From JAPEKQ01 sp964487295 (GTDB lineage: Bacteria; Joyebacterota; Joyebacteria; Joyebacterales; Joyebacteraceae): a stretch of 20,453 nt of DNA. The DNA lies in NCBI GenBank assembly GCA_964487295.1, contig CAZAQL010000046.1:1-20453 (forward strand), in the 5' to 3' direction. This document shows, piece by piece, positions 13,916 to 20,453 of this stretch. Under the pieces are notes generated by a model that saw only the letters and a program-made list of their open reading frames with translations, did not search any database and had not been told where the DNA came from. Numbering within the stretch: the stretch's first letter is position 1; the number at the start of each line of letters is the position of its first letter. The translations under genes and the position numbers were made by a program.

Positions 13916-15535
13916 ATGAGACGACTCACGCCGCTCATTTTCCTCCTCATCGTCGTCATGTCGGGCTGCAGCACGACGCCGAACGCCGGACTCGACCCGA
14001 CACGCGGCGACGACGCTCATCGCCTCCCGTTCGGAGCTGAGGCTCTCGAGTCCGCTGAGGAGCTCTACCGGCAGGCCCTCGCCTTCTATGTCGAGGACGA
14101 GTGGGATGAGGCCGGGGGGCTGCTCGAGGAGGCACTCGATGTTCTCGAACGGGGCACCCGGGCGGAGACCGAGGGGATCGAATCGCAGCGGGCGTCGCTC
14201 AAGGCCCGCGCTCACCACTTCCTGGACATCCTGAGCGGCCGCGGGTACGCGATCGGCGAGCATCAGGAGCCGCCGCCCCCGGCGCCCTCCNNNNNNNNNN
14301 CCGCGACCGGCCTGGCGGCCCCCGACCCCGGTTCCCCGGCGCCCTCCTCGGACGCACACCGCGACACGATGATCGTCCGGCGCGCCGCCGTCAGCGGGGA
14401 CGAGGAGAAGGTCTCGAGAGAGGTCCCCGTCGAGGTGAACGACCGCGTCCAGAAGTGGCTCGACTACTTCCAGGGGCGAGGACGGCCGGTGATGGCGCGC
14501 TGGCTCTCCCGCGCGCCGAAGTACCGCCCGATGATCGAACGCATCCTGGCCGACAAAGACCTGCCGCTCGAGCTGTTCTACCTTGCGATGATCGAGAGCG
14601 GCCTGAGCCCGACGGCCTACTCCAGAGCTCACGCGGTCGGCCTCTGGCAGTTCATATCGAGTCGCGCGCGCATGCACGATCTCCGAGTCGACTGGTGGGT
14701 CGACGAGCGCCGCGATCCGGAGAAGGCGACGCACGCCGCCGCTGACTACCTCACCCAGCTCTATGAGATGTTCGGCTCCTGGGAGCTGGCGTTGGCCGGC
14801 TACAACTCCGGCGAGGGACGCGTATCACGCGCGCAGAGGAAGGCGCCGTCCTGCCCGGACTACTGGTGTCTCGATCTCCCGCGGGAAACAGAAAACTTCG
14901 TGCCGAAGTTCATGGCGGCCGTGCTCATTGGCAGGGACCCGGCGGCCTACGGATTCGAGGAGTGCACGGGAGACGAACTCACGTACGAGAGCATCGAGGT
15001 GACCGAGGCGACCGACCTCGGGGTCATCGCCGGGGCGGCGGGGATCAGCGTGGACGAGCTGCGCGAGATGAACCCCGCGATCCGTCGGTGGTGCACTCCG
15101 CCGACCGCAGGCTCCACGACGGTCCGCGTTCCCGTCGGATCCGCCACGGCCTGCGTGGCGGCGATCGAGAGCATACCGCCGGACGAGCGCGTGACGTGGA
15201 CGCGGCACAAGGTGATGCGTGGCGAGAACCTCTCCGGGATCGCGCGTGCCTACGGGACGAGCGTCAGCGCGATCATGGGTGTCAACGACATCCGCAACGT
15301 GCATCGCATCTACCCCGGCGACCACGTCGTTATCCCCATAGGCCCGGACGGCTCGATCGGTGACGGCTACGGGTCGTCGGTCGACAACTACACACATTAC
15401 CGAGTCCGGCGCGGGGACACTGTCTCCTCCATAGCCCGGCGGCACGGGAGGAGCACGCGATCCGTGCTGCGTGCGAACGGTCTCGGATGGCACTCCCGCA
15501 TCTACCCGGGCGACACCATCAAGATCCCGATGTAG
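13916..15535 (+). CDS. mltD: MltD-like lytic transglycosylase lipoprotein with LysM repeats
   Basis: A predicted outer-membrane lipoprotein that cleaves peptidoglycan glycan strands. Starting at ATG 13916 gives MRRLTPLIFLLIVVMSGC, a lipoprotein signal with lipidated Cys18. A helical segment (~40-110) and a proline-rich linker follow, then the GH23/SLT domain with catalytic Glu227 in YLAMIESGLSPTAYS, GLWQFI and LALAGYNSGEGRV. The C-terminal half has a degenerate LysM-like segment (~362-407) and two clear LysM repeats (~429-475 and ~493-538, each ending IYPGD...IP) that bind peptidoglycan. An ATG at 13883 would add 11 residues and spoil the signal. Ten N at 14291-14300 fall in the linker, so the true length is unknown, although the frame as given stays open. 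A strong terminator follows. Confidence 0.93.
   Translation: MRRLTPLIFLLIVVMSGCSTTPNAGLDPTRGDDAHRLPFGAEALESAEELYRQALAFYVEDEWDEAGGLLEEALDVLERGTRAETEGIESQRASLKARAHHFLDILSGRGYAIGEHQEPPPPAPSXXXXATGLAAPDPGSPAPSSDAHRDTMIVRRAAVSGDEEKVSREVPVEVNDRVQKWLDYFQGRGRPVMARWLSRAPKYRPMIERILADKDLPLELFYLAMIESGLSPTAYSRAHAVGLWQFISSRARMHDLRVDWWVDERRDPEKATHAAADYLTQLYEMFGSWELALAGYNSGEGRVSRAQRKAPSCPDYWCLDLPRETENFVPKFMAAVLIGRDPAAYGFEECTGDELTYESIEVTEATDLGVIAGAAGISVDELREMNPAIRRWCTPPTAGSTTVRVPVGSATACVAAIESIPPDERVTWTRHKVMRGENLSGIARAYGTSVSAIMGVNDIRNVHRIYPGDHVVIPIGPDGSIGDGYGSSVDNYTHYRVRRGDTVSSIARRHGRSTRSVLRANGLGWHSRIYPGDTIKIPM
14291..14300. other. Assembly gap of ten N within the mltD-like gene
   Basis: Ten consecutive N interrupt a stretch encoding PPPPAPS on one side and APDPGSPAPSS a little further on. 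A gap of exactly ten is usually a placeholder, so its true size and effect on the frame are unknown. Confidence 0.98.
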
Positions 15536-15558
15536 CGAACGACGAGCAGCTGTGCAGA

Positions 15559-15590
15559 GGGCCGGGGGCGCGCGCTTTGCGCGGCGGCCC
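15559..15590. other. Imperfect GC-rich hairpin after the mltD-like gene
   Basis: GGGCCG (15559-15564) can pair with CGGCCC (15585-15590), with further GC pairing inside around CTTT. There is no T-run. It may assist termination upstream of the stronger hairpin. Confidence 0.4.
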
Positions 15591-15597
15591 GGTTGCC

Positions 15598-15630
15598 GCA
15601 CACGAAGAGCCCCTGCACACGAAGAGCCCC
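15598..15630. repeat. 16-base direct repeat abutting the terminator
   Basis: GCACACGAAGAGCCCC occurs at 15598-15613 and again at 15615-15630, one base apart. The second copy runs into the left arm of the terminator stem. Confidence 0.9.
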
Positions 15631-15654
15631 CCGGACCGATGGTCCGGGGGGCTC
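15624..15654. terminator. Strong bidirectional hairpin terminator between convergent genes
   Basis: GAGCCCCCCGGACC (15624-15637) and GGTCCGGGGGGCTC (15641-15654) form a perfect 14-bp stem with a 3-base loop. It lies between the mltD-like gene (plus) and the Ig-like lipoprotein gene (minus). The T-tract is weak on both sides, but the stem is very stable. Confidence 0.8.
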
Positions 15655-15729
15655 GTGCTTGAGGGCGATCCTGTGGTCGCGGGTCGTCGTGCAGCGCGTG
15701 CGACAACCACGGGCTTCGCCGCCTTGGGA

Positions 15730-17085
15730 CTAGTGGTGGTAGACTTCTCCCACCCTCAAAGTCGCGGTGCGAGCGCCCCTCTCGGCGGACGGGATATCCG
15801 AGACGATCGCCTCGATCATCACGTCCTCCGTCTCGAAGAGCTCCCAGGGCGGATACCACGGAAGCACGAAGCTTGTGAAGTCGACCTCGCCGGAGGTGGT
15901 GTCCAGCCCGATCGGCGGGTTGTAGCGGTTCTCCCACTCGAGTCCGACGAAGAAGTACTTGTTCGGGAACTGGTCGTTGTTGCTGATGTCGACCGCGTTC
16001 GGCAGCATCAGCTCGAGCCAGTCCATCTCCGGATACTGCGAGCCGGAGTTCATGCCGTCATTCGCCTGGCCGGCCGGACGCGGCGGCGTGTCGGACGAGG
16101 GACGCCAGATCCATGCCGTGAACGGCTTCGTCGTCGGGGTCTGCGGATTCTGCGGATCGGTCTCCCCGTCGTTGCCGATGAAGTAGCGGATGCCGATGAC
16201 GTAGTTGGCCCACACCGGCGCCTGGTAGCCGACCGCCAGCATCATGCCAGCCTGGCGTGCGATGTAGTCGTCGAACGAGATCGGCTCGTCGAGGTTCGTG
16301 ACGCTGAGGATGGTGTCCTTGCCGACCGCGTTCCAGTAGAGCTCCACCGGCACGCCGCTCGTGTTCCCCGCCGCGTCGTACGCCTCGACGAAGTAGCGGA
16401 TCTGGCTGTCCGGATTCGCGGATGTGAGAGGCGGCGACTCCATCGGGACCCAGAAGCGCAGCGAATCCGGCATCCCCGGGTCCGCCGGGTATGCGTAGAC
16501 CGAGTCGGGCTCGAACGTGTTGATACCGAACCGAACCTGCGCGCCCGCGGCCAGCGTATCTGTTCGACCGACAAGCCTCACACGCGGGACGCCTGTCTCC
16601 CATCGCTCCTCGTCCTCGTTGTAGATGACGTCCTCCGGCGGGTTGATCCGCTCGAAGACCACCGGTGGCGGCGTCATGTCGAGATCGATGTTCAGCAGGA
16701 TCGGATTCTCTGCGACGTTGCCGTAGAGGTCCGTCGCCACGACGCGCAGCGTCTTGGGACCCTCAACACCAAGATCGACGTCCGCGACCGTGAAGCGGCC
16801 CTGCTGACCGTCGTACGGGACGGCCGGTGACGCCACGGCGCTCCCGGCGAGAACGTCATCCACGTACACCTTGATCTCGGCGCCCACCTCCGCCCGTCCG
16901 CGGATGCTGATCACCGGCGTGTTCAGCGCGTCGCCGTCCGCCGGGTTCGTGACCATCGTGCCGGTCGGCGGGACCTCATCGGCCGCCATCGGCTCCACGC
17001 TGTCGCAACCGGTGCCGAGGACGAGAGCCAGCAGCACGAGAGCCGACAGAAGCGAGAGCCAGACTCGTCTGTCCGTTCTCACCAT
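15730..17085 (-). CDS. Lipoprotein with Ig-like domain, unknown function
   Basis: A 451-residue predicted lipoprotein that I cannot assign to a named family. The signal is VWLSLLSALVLLALVLGTGC, with Cys27 as the likely lipidation site (the lipobox GTGC is slightly unusual at -3). Residues ~38-135 look like a bacterial Ig-like domain (GTMVTNPADGDALNTPVISI, then VEGPKTLRVVATDLYGNVAE). The rest is beta-rich with many aromatic and acidic residues. It includes a second Ig-like stretch (QIRYFVEAYDAAGNTSGVPV) and a C-terminal part rich in W, P and Y. The ATG at 17085 follows AAGGAG at nine bases. It lies 104 bp after the PorV-like gene on the same strand, so the two probably form a surface-protein unit. 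Adhesion or cargo binding is only a guess. Confidence 0.8.
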   Translation of the reverse strand: MVRTDRRVWLSLLSALVLLALVLGTGCDSVEPMAADEVPPTGTMVTNPADGDALNTPVISIRGRAEVGAEIKVYVDDVLAGSAVASPAVPYDGQQGRFTVADVDLGVEGPKTLRVVATDLYGNVAENPILLNIDLDMTPPPVVFERINPPEDVIYNEDEERWETGVPRVRLVGRTDTLAAGAQVRFGINTFEPDSVYAYPADPGMPDSLRFWVPMESPPLTSANPDSQIRYFVEAYDAAGNTSGVPVELYWNAVGKDTILSVTNLDEPISFDDYIARQAGMMLAVGYQAPVWANYVIGIRYFIGNDGETDPQNPQTPTTKPFTAWIWRPSSDTPPRPAGQANDGMNSGSQYPEMDWLELMLPNAVDISNNDQFPNKYFFVGLEWENRYNPPIGLDTTSGEVDFTSFVLPWYPPWELFETEDVMIEAIVSDIPSAERGARTATLRVGEVYHH

Positions 17086-17189
17086 GTGTCACATCTCCTT
17101 TCCGAGGGGGCTTCCTCGATTGACCGCGCCACGCCGCCGGTAGGGCGCTTTCCGCGCCGGTCGCCGACAGGAGCCGGGGTGCGACCTTC

Positions 17190-18194
17190 CTAGAAGAGGT
17201 AGGACGCGGAGACCCGGTGGCTCGAGTCGAGATACTCGTGTCTTCCGTATGCGTAATCCACAACGAACCCACCGATGCCGATCCCGGCTCCGGCCGTGAG
17301 TTCACCCATCGCAAGGCCCGCCCTGACGGCTACCAGGCCGCGGTAGAGGAACTCGAGTCCGTAGTGCGTATCGACCGTCACATCGCCGACGTGATACTCG
17401 TCGGCCATCCAGCGCTTCTCGAATCGAACATCGGCGTCAGCGGCGGCCACGAGACGGCCATCCAGCGAGGCGATGTCCCGGGACCACGCGACGCCTAGCT
17501 TCGCCGTGGGCCAGATGCGTTCCTTCTCCTTGGTGTCCCACGCGAGATAGGTCGTGGTGGCGTCCTGGATGTTCGCGCCGAGCGTCACGCCCCAGATGTC
17601 GTACTGGGCCCCGAGATCGAACCCGAGTCCGTAGCACGAGTAGTCCGCGATGCTCTTACGGATGAGCTTGAGGCTCGCTCCGAGCCGCAGCGACTCCGAG
17701 GTCCGTCTGCCGTAGGTCAGGAAGAGCGCGGATTCGGAATCGCTCTCCCACGAGATCCGCGCGGCGTCGTAGTAGATCCTGTCCTCGTCCTCGAGGAAGT
17801 CCGTGAACGGGATGTCGTCCACAGCCAGGCGCACGTAGGTGACGCCGATGCCGCTCCTCTCGTCGAGCGACTGGACGTAGGCGGCAGTATCGTAGTTCAC
17901 GACGTCGCCGAATGTCTCCGAGTGCATCAGCTGGAGGCCGCGGCCATCCACCACGGAGACGCCGGCAGGGTTCCAGTACCCGGCCGTGACGTCGTCCGCG
18001 ACGGCCACGAATGCGCTGCCCATTCCGAGGGCGCGTGCCCCGACCCCGTGCGTCAGGAACTCGCCGGCGTACTTGTCGGCGGCCGGCGCGCTCGCCGGGA
18101 TCGACAGGCAGAGAGCTCCGAGAACCAGAACAGCCAACGCGCGAAGCGGGCTCCTCCATGCGGACGGAGCTATCGTTCTCTCGTCAGAAAGCAT
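17190..18194 (-). CDS. PorV/PorQ-family outer-membrane beta-barrel protein
   Basis: A 334-residue predicted outer-membrane barrel. A signal peptide (LRALAVLVLGALCLSIPASAPA, cleavage near residue 38) precedes the family signature GARALGMGSAFVAVADD and AGYWNPAGVS (~52-80). Alternating beta strands follow, and the protein ends in SASYLF with the C-terminal Phe typical of barrel proteins. In Bacteroidota, PorV works with the type IX secretion system. In other phyla the family is widespread and its role is unclear, and no type IX component is visible here. The ATG at 18194 follows GGAAAACGG. An upstream GTG near AGGAGGGG would give an unusually long signal region but cannot be excluded. A possible promoter is TTTACA (18305-18300), 18 bases, then TACAAG (18281-18276). 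Confidence 0.85.
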   Translation of the reverse strand: MLSDERTIAPSAWRSPLRALAVLVLGALCLSIPASAPAADKYAGEFLTHGVGARALGMGSAFVAVADDVTAGYWNPAGVSVVDGRGLQLMHSETFGDVVNYDTAAYVQSLDERSGIGVTYVRLAVDDIPFTDFLEDEDRIYYDAARISWESDSESALFLTYGRRTSESLRLGASLKLIRKSIADYSCYGLGFDLGAQYDIWGVTLGANIQDATTTYLAWDTKEKERIWPTAKLGVAWSRDIASLDGRLVAAADADVRFEKRWMADEYHVGDVTVDTHYGLEFLYRGLVAVRAGLAMGELTAGAGIGIGGFVVDYAYGRHEYLDSSHRVSASYLF

Positions 18195-18350
18195 CCGTTT
18201 TCCATGCGGATACACGTATCCGAATGGCTCACCCGTGTGTCGACCGGGGAGCGCGTCCGAGTCGATTCGATTCACTTGTACCACGCACCCCTCCTGCTTG
18301 TAAAGCGAAATCCCGCGGACCGTTGCGGGCGTCAAGGACCGTCTCGGGGT

Positions 18351-18653
18351 TCAGGTCTCCTCGACCGCGCGCGATACGAGCTCGGCGCGTAGCTGGTCGT
18401 TTCGGTCTGCAGCCCGCTTCTTGTTCCTCTCTACTCTGTTCAGACGCTCGGCGAGCCTCATAGCTTCATAAAGGTCCGCCTCATCCTCCGCGAAGGCGGC
18501 GAGCAGCCTCCGCTGCCACGAGAGCCAGGCCTCGAGCGCGAGGCCGCAGTTCAGCATGTAGTGGACCGTTGCCGTAGAGATCCGGGAGAGTTGCTCCCGG
18601 TCCTGGGTGTGCTGTACCTCAGCCTGGGGGGCCCTGCGAAGGATGGGATCCAC
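18351..18653 (-). CDS. Small helical protein, unknown function
   Basis: A protein of about 100 residues that I do not recognise. It looks entirely alpha-helical and charged: an N-terminal part (LRRAPQAEVQHTQDREQLSR), a central amphipathic segment with tryptophans (ALEAWLSWQRRLLAAFAEDE) and a long basic-acidic helix (AMRLAERLNRVERNKKRAAD) that could form a coiled coil. There is no signal peptide or membrane segment. Two adjacent GTG codons are possible starts; the second (18653) is better spaced from GGGGAGG. Codon use is more mixed (TAT, GAA, GCT, AGA, GTA) than in neighbouring genes. It sits between the PorV gene and the IS110 element, so it may belong to acquired DNA or be trimmed by the insertion. 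The reading is plausible but unsupported by homology. Confidence 0.5.
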   Translation of the reverse strand: MDPILRRAPQAEVQHTQDREQLSRISTATVHYMLNCGLALEAWLSWQRRLLAAFAEDEADLYEAMRLAERLNRVERNKKRAADRNDQLRAELVSRAVEET

Positions 18654-18773
18654 CACACCTCCCCACCACCACGCTGAGCGTCAGTCGGCTACGCGAACCG
18701 CCGGGTCTCGCTCATGCGTCCGTGCTAGGTTCCCTAACATCACGTTGCGCCCTTTTGGTCAAGTAGTTCAAGG
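18654..18773 (-). other. Non-coding stretch after the transposase, likely holding the right end of the IS110 element
   Basis: No gene is seen. It contains a small inverted repeat, TAGG (18726-18729) and CCTA (18733-18736) around TTC. IS110 elements lack long terminal inverted repeats, so the exact end cannot be placed by eye. Confidence 0.3.
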
Positions 18774-20132
18774 CTACCTTCCTGCTGGTGCGTCGGCAAG
18801 AGGTGATGTTGCACCCGGGTTCCGGACGGTGTAGTCTGCTCGTGGAGAAGCCGCGTCTGGATTGTCTCTGAGGAGCGCTTGCGCTACCTCGAACACAGAC
18901 TCCCGGACCGGCTTCTCTGCGTCATGGATCCTCTCGTGGGCTGTCACCTGGTACGTTGCCTCGTCCCTAAGAACAGCATAGAGCCGGCGCAGGAGCTTGG
19001 TCGCTACCGCGCAGATCGCCGCCTTGTGGTGCTTCCCCCGCCGTCGGAGACGCAGATAGAACGCCTGCAGTCCCGGGTCGTAGTGGCGGACCAGTTCTGC
19101 GCTCACATAGAGCCAGCAGCGCAGCATGGGATCACCCTGCTTCGTCAGCCGCTGGTTGGCTTTCTCCCGACCTGAGGATGCCTTCTTCCGAGGGACCAGA
19201 CCGCTCGCTGCCACCAGATGGTCGGCACTGCGCCAACGGCTCACATCACCTATGGCCGACGTAAGGGCCGGACCAAAGAAGCCACCAAGACCAGGCACGC
19301 TCTCAAGACGGTGGGCAGGGTCTACCTCCGAGTAGAGATCCTCGATGCGTGACGCGAGTTCATCACGACGCTTCTCGATGGACTCGAGGCCGTCCAGTTC
19401 ACACTGGACCTCGAGCATCAGATCATCGTAACGGTACCGGAGTTCGGGAGCGTTCTCGATCACGGACCACAGCTTCTCCAGAGCCTGCTCCGAGAACTTA
19501 CCCCAGGCGCGACGGCGCAGCACCTCACCCAGACGCTTCCTGCCCAGACGGCGTGCTCTGGCAGGATCGAGATACCGCCGATAGAACAGCCGTGCGCTCC
19601 TGCAGTGCCGGTTCTTCCACACCTTCCCGATCCCCGGAAGGACCATCTCCAGAAGAGTCGCGAGACGACGCTTGTGGTTCCTGGCTTCCTGGCTGAGCTT
19701 CCAGCTCAGACGGCACAGCCGCCGCAGGCTCTCCTGCTCAGGAGTGCCCACCCAGACAGAGGTCAGTGCGTGATCGCTGACTCCTACACGCGCTGTCGAC
19801 ACGGCATCGATTGCGTCCGTCTTCGTGTGGCGCCGGTAGAACCGCCTCAGATCGTGGCACTTCGTGGGACTCAGGAGATGCACCTGTTCTCCCGCGGCCT
19901 CGAGCGGATGCACCACTTCCTGCCAGAAGTTCTGGGCGGCCTCCACAAGGTAGATCACCTCGGACCCGGATGGTACCGTCTCTCGCACCTCGGATCTGAG
20001 CTGCTCCCAACCGCGGAGACCGCGCGCCATCGTGAACCGGTGCACCTGTTCTCCACGCTCGTCGCAGACCGCCACCTCGTGTCCCTGACCGCCGAGGTCG
20101 AACCCGACGTACCGAACCGTCTCAGATCTCAT
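18774..20132 (-). CDS. IS110-family transposase (bridge-RNA-guided DEDD recombinase)
   Basis: A 452-residue IS110-family recombinase. The N-terminal RuvC-like domain shows the DEDD residues: Asp12 in YVGFDLGG, Glu64 in YLVEAAQNFWQ, and Asp106 and Asp109 in TKTDAIDAVSTAR. A helical linker (~130-270) leads to the C-terminal Transposase_20 domain: LESVPGLGGFFGPALTSAIG, then AASGLVPRKKASSGREKANQ with the expected catalytic serine at ~319-320, and LTKQGDPMLRCWLYV. Both halves are intact, so the gene looks functional. The ATG at 20132 follows GGGGGAG; the GTG one codon earlier is less likely. The C-terminal ~40 residues after the conserved core are unassigned, making it somewhat longer than many family members. 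Related enzymes use a bridge RNA from the element's own non-coding end to pair donor and target DNA. Confidence 0.95.
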   Translation of the reverse strand: MRSETVRYVGFDLGGQGHEVAVCDERGEQVHRFTMARGLRGWEQLRSEVRETVPSGSEVIYLVEAAQNFWQEVVHPLEAAGEQVHLLSPTKCHDLRRFYRRHTKTDAIDAVSTARVGVSDHALTSVWVGTPEQESLRRLCRLSWKLSQEARNHKRRLATLLEMVLPGIGKVWKNRHCRSARLFYRRYLDPARARRLGRKRLGEVLRRRAWGKFSEQALEKLWSVIENAPELRYRYDDLMLEVQCELDGLESIEKRRDELASRIEDLYSEVDPAHRLESVPGLGGFFGPALTSAIGDVSRWRSADHLVAASGLVPRKKASSGREKANQRLTKQGDPMLRCWLYVSAELVRHYDPGLQAFYLRLRRRGKHHKAAICAVATKLLRRLYAVLRDEATYQVTAHERIHDAEKPVRESVFEVAQALLRDNPDAASPRADYTVRNPGATSPLADAPAGR

Positions 20133-20171
20133 CACACTCCCCCTTCAAGCACGAACACAACTGCCTGACCC

Positions 20172-20349
20172 GAGGCGTAACGCCCGACGTCTTCCCAACA
20201 GGTGCCCCACGCTAGTCTCTCATCCGAGGTCCGCAACCGCCGGCCTCCATTCCCTCAATCGGGGTCTTGCTGGGCAGGCCGAGCCATCCAACCTAGGTCT
20301 CGGGGTCGCTGAGCGCCCCAACCGAATTACCGAGGCCTCGAGCCTGCCC
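20172..20349 (-). ncRNA. Candidate IS110 bridge RNA region (transposase-sense strand)
   Basis: The stretch upstream of the transposase folds strongly by eye. A 12-bp stem with one bulged base (GGGCAGGCCGAG at 20272-20283 with CTCGAGCCTGCCC at 20337-20349) closes an internal region containing a second hairpin (GGGG-T-CGC at 20302-20309 with GCGCCCC at 20313-20319). A further hairpin pairs GAGGTCCG (20226-20233) with CGGCCTC (20241-20247). A small one, GGCG-TAA-CGCC (20174-20184), lies nearest the gene. In IS110-group elements such as IS621 the bridge RNA is encoded in this position and is about 180 nt long. Strand and limits are inferred, not observed. Confidence 0.45.
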
Positions 20350-20385
20350 ACTCCTACACCTTGCTACACCCACCATGCAAGCAAC

Positions 20386-20428
20386 GAGGCGGACGAGGCC
20401 GGACCTAAGGTCCGACCACATCCGCCTC
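20386..20428. repeat. 43-base imperfect hairpin near the outer edge of the IS110 upstream region
   Basis: GAGGCGGA (20386-20393) pairs with TCCGCCTC (20421-20428). Inside, CGGACC (20400-20405) pairs with GGTCCG (20409-20414) around TAA. It could be the 5' stem-loop of a longer bridge RNA, a terminator guarding the element from outside transcription, or part of the element's end. Confidence 0.6.
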
Positions 20429-20453
20429 AACATGTGCGATCTTGATGATACTA

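Larger units (their letters stand above)
18774..20453 (-). mobile_element. IS110-family insertion sequence, ends not defined (may extend past the window)
   Basis: The element comprises the transposase plus about 320 bp of structured non-coding DNA upstream of it. Base composition looks less GC-rich than in the core genes. The family has no long terminal inverted repeats and typically makes no target duplication, so boundaries cannot be set from one copy. The left end may lie within or beyond the window edge. Confidence 0.75.

Noticed and set aside
14825..15937. A 370-residue minus-strand open frame
   Set aside because: It is antisense to the LysM part of the mltD-like gene and has no recognisable motif.
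15487..16830. A 447-residue plus-strand open frame over the terminator and lipoprotein gene
   Set aside because: It crosses a strong terminator, is full of R, V, D and H as in GC-rich antisense frames, and overlaps a well-supported lipoprotein.
17137..17160. Hairpin (GGCGC with GCGCC) between the PorV-like and lipoprotein genes as a terminator
   Set aside because: A 5-bp stem with no T-run in a GC-rich region; such stems are expected by chance here.
17190..18335. Longer PorV start near 18335
   Set aside because: It would put about 45 polar residues before the signal peptide; the ATG at 18194 gives a normal signal sequence.

Overview
The window is GC-rich, densely coding bacterial DNA, most likely from a metagenome-assembled genome, since one run of ten N interrupts a gene. 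Several features suggest a Gram-negative member of, or near, the FCB superphylum (Bacteroidota, Gemmatimonadota, Eisenbacteria-, Latescibacteria- or Krumholzibacteria-like lineages). These are a SecA with a long insert after NBD1 that resembles FCB SecA, a PorV/PorQ-type outer-membrane protein, an NHL-propeller protein with a FlgD-type C-terminal Ig domain, lipoproteins with lipoboxes, and an MltD-like lytic transglycosylase. The phylum assignment is inference.

Layout. (1) 1-3.7 kb, minus strand: purN, a secreted NHL/FlgD-Ig protein whose start overlaps the purN stop by 4 bases, then secA running off the left edge. (2) 4.0-6.5 kb, plus strand: two translationally coupled M16 peptidase-family genes, the first with an intact zinc site and the second without one. 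The purN and M16 promoters appear to overlap at their -10 elements. (3) 6.4-10.4 kb, minus strand: a GAF/PP2C (RsbU-like) phosphatase followed by a three-domain ComEC, whose reading frame has no stop before it enters the convergent M16 gene. (4) 10.6-10.8 kb, plus strand: a very small two-helix membrane protein behind a good promoter and a hairpin-rich leader. (5) 10.9-13.8 kb, minus strand: GAF-GGDEF diguanylate cyclase, YqeC-like ATPase/GTPase, a stand-alone Lrp/AsnC (RAM) domain protein and an MTH1187-family thiamine-binding protein. (6) 13.9-15.5 kb, plus strand: an MltD-like lipoprotein with LysM repeats, closed by a strong bidirectional hairpin terminator. (7) 15.7-18.2 kb, minus strand: a PorV-like barrel protein and an Ig-like lipoprotein. 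(8) 18.35-20.45 kb: a small unknown helical protein, then an IS110-family transposase with about 320 bp of strongly structured non-coding DNA upstream, where IS110-group elements encode their bridge RNA.

The window is mostly core envelope and housekeeping functions: secretion, peptidoglycan turnover, surface proteins, DNA uptake, and two cytosolic signalling enzymes (a PP2C phosphatase and a cyclic-di-GMP synthase). The one clearly mobile part is the IS110 element at the right edge. Its candidate bridge RNA is the most interesting item, although bridge RNAs as a class are already known. I saw no CRISPR array, tRNA, rRNA, toxin-antitoxin pair or defence cluster.
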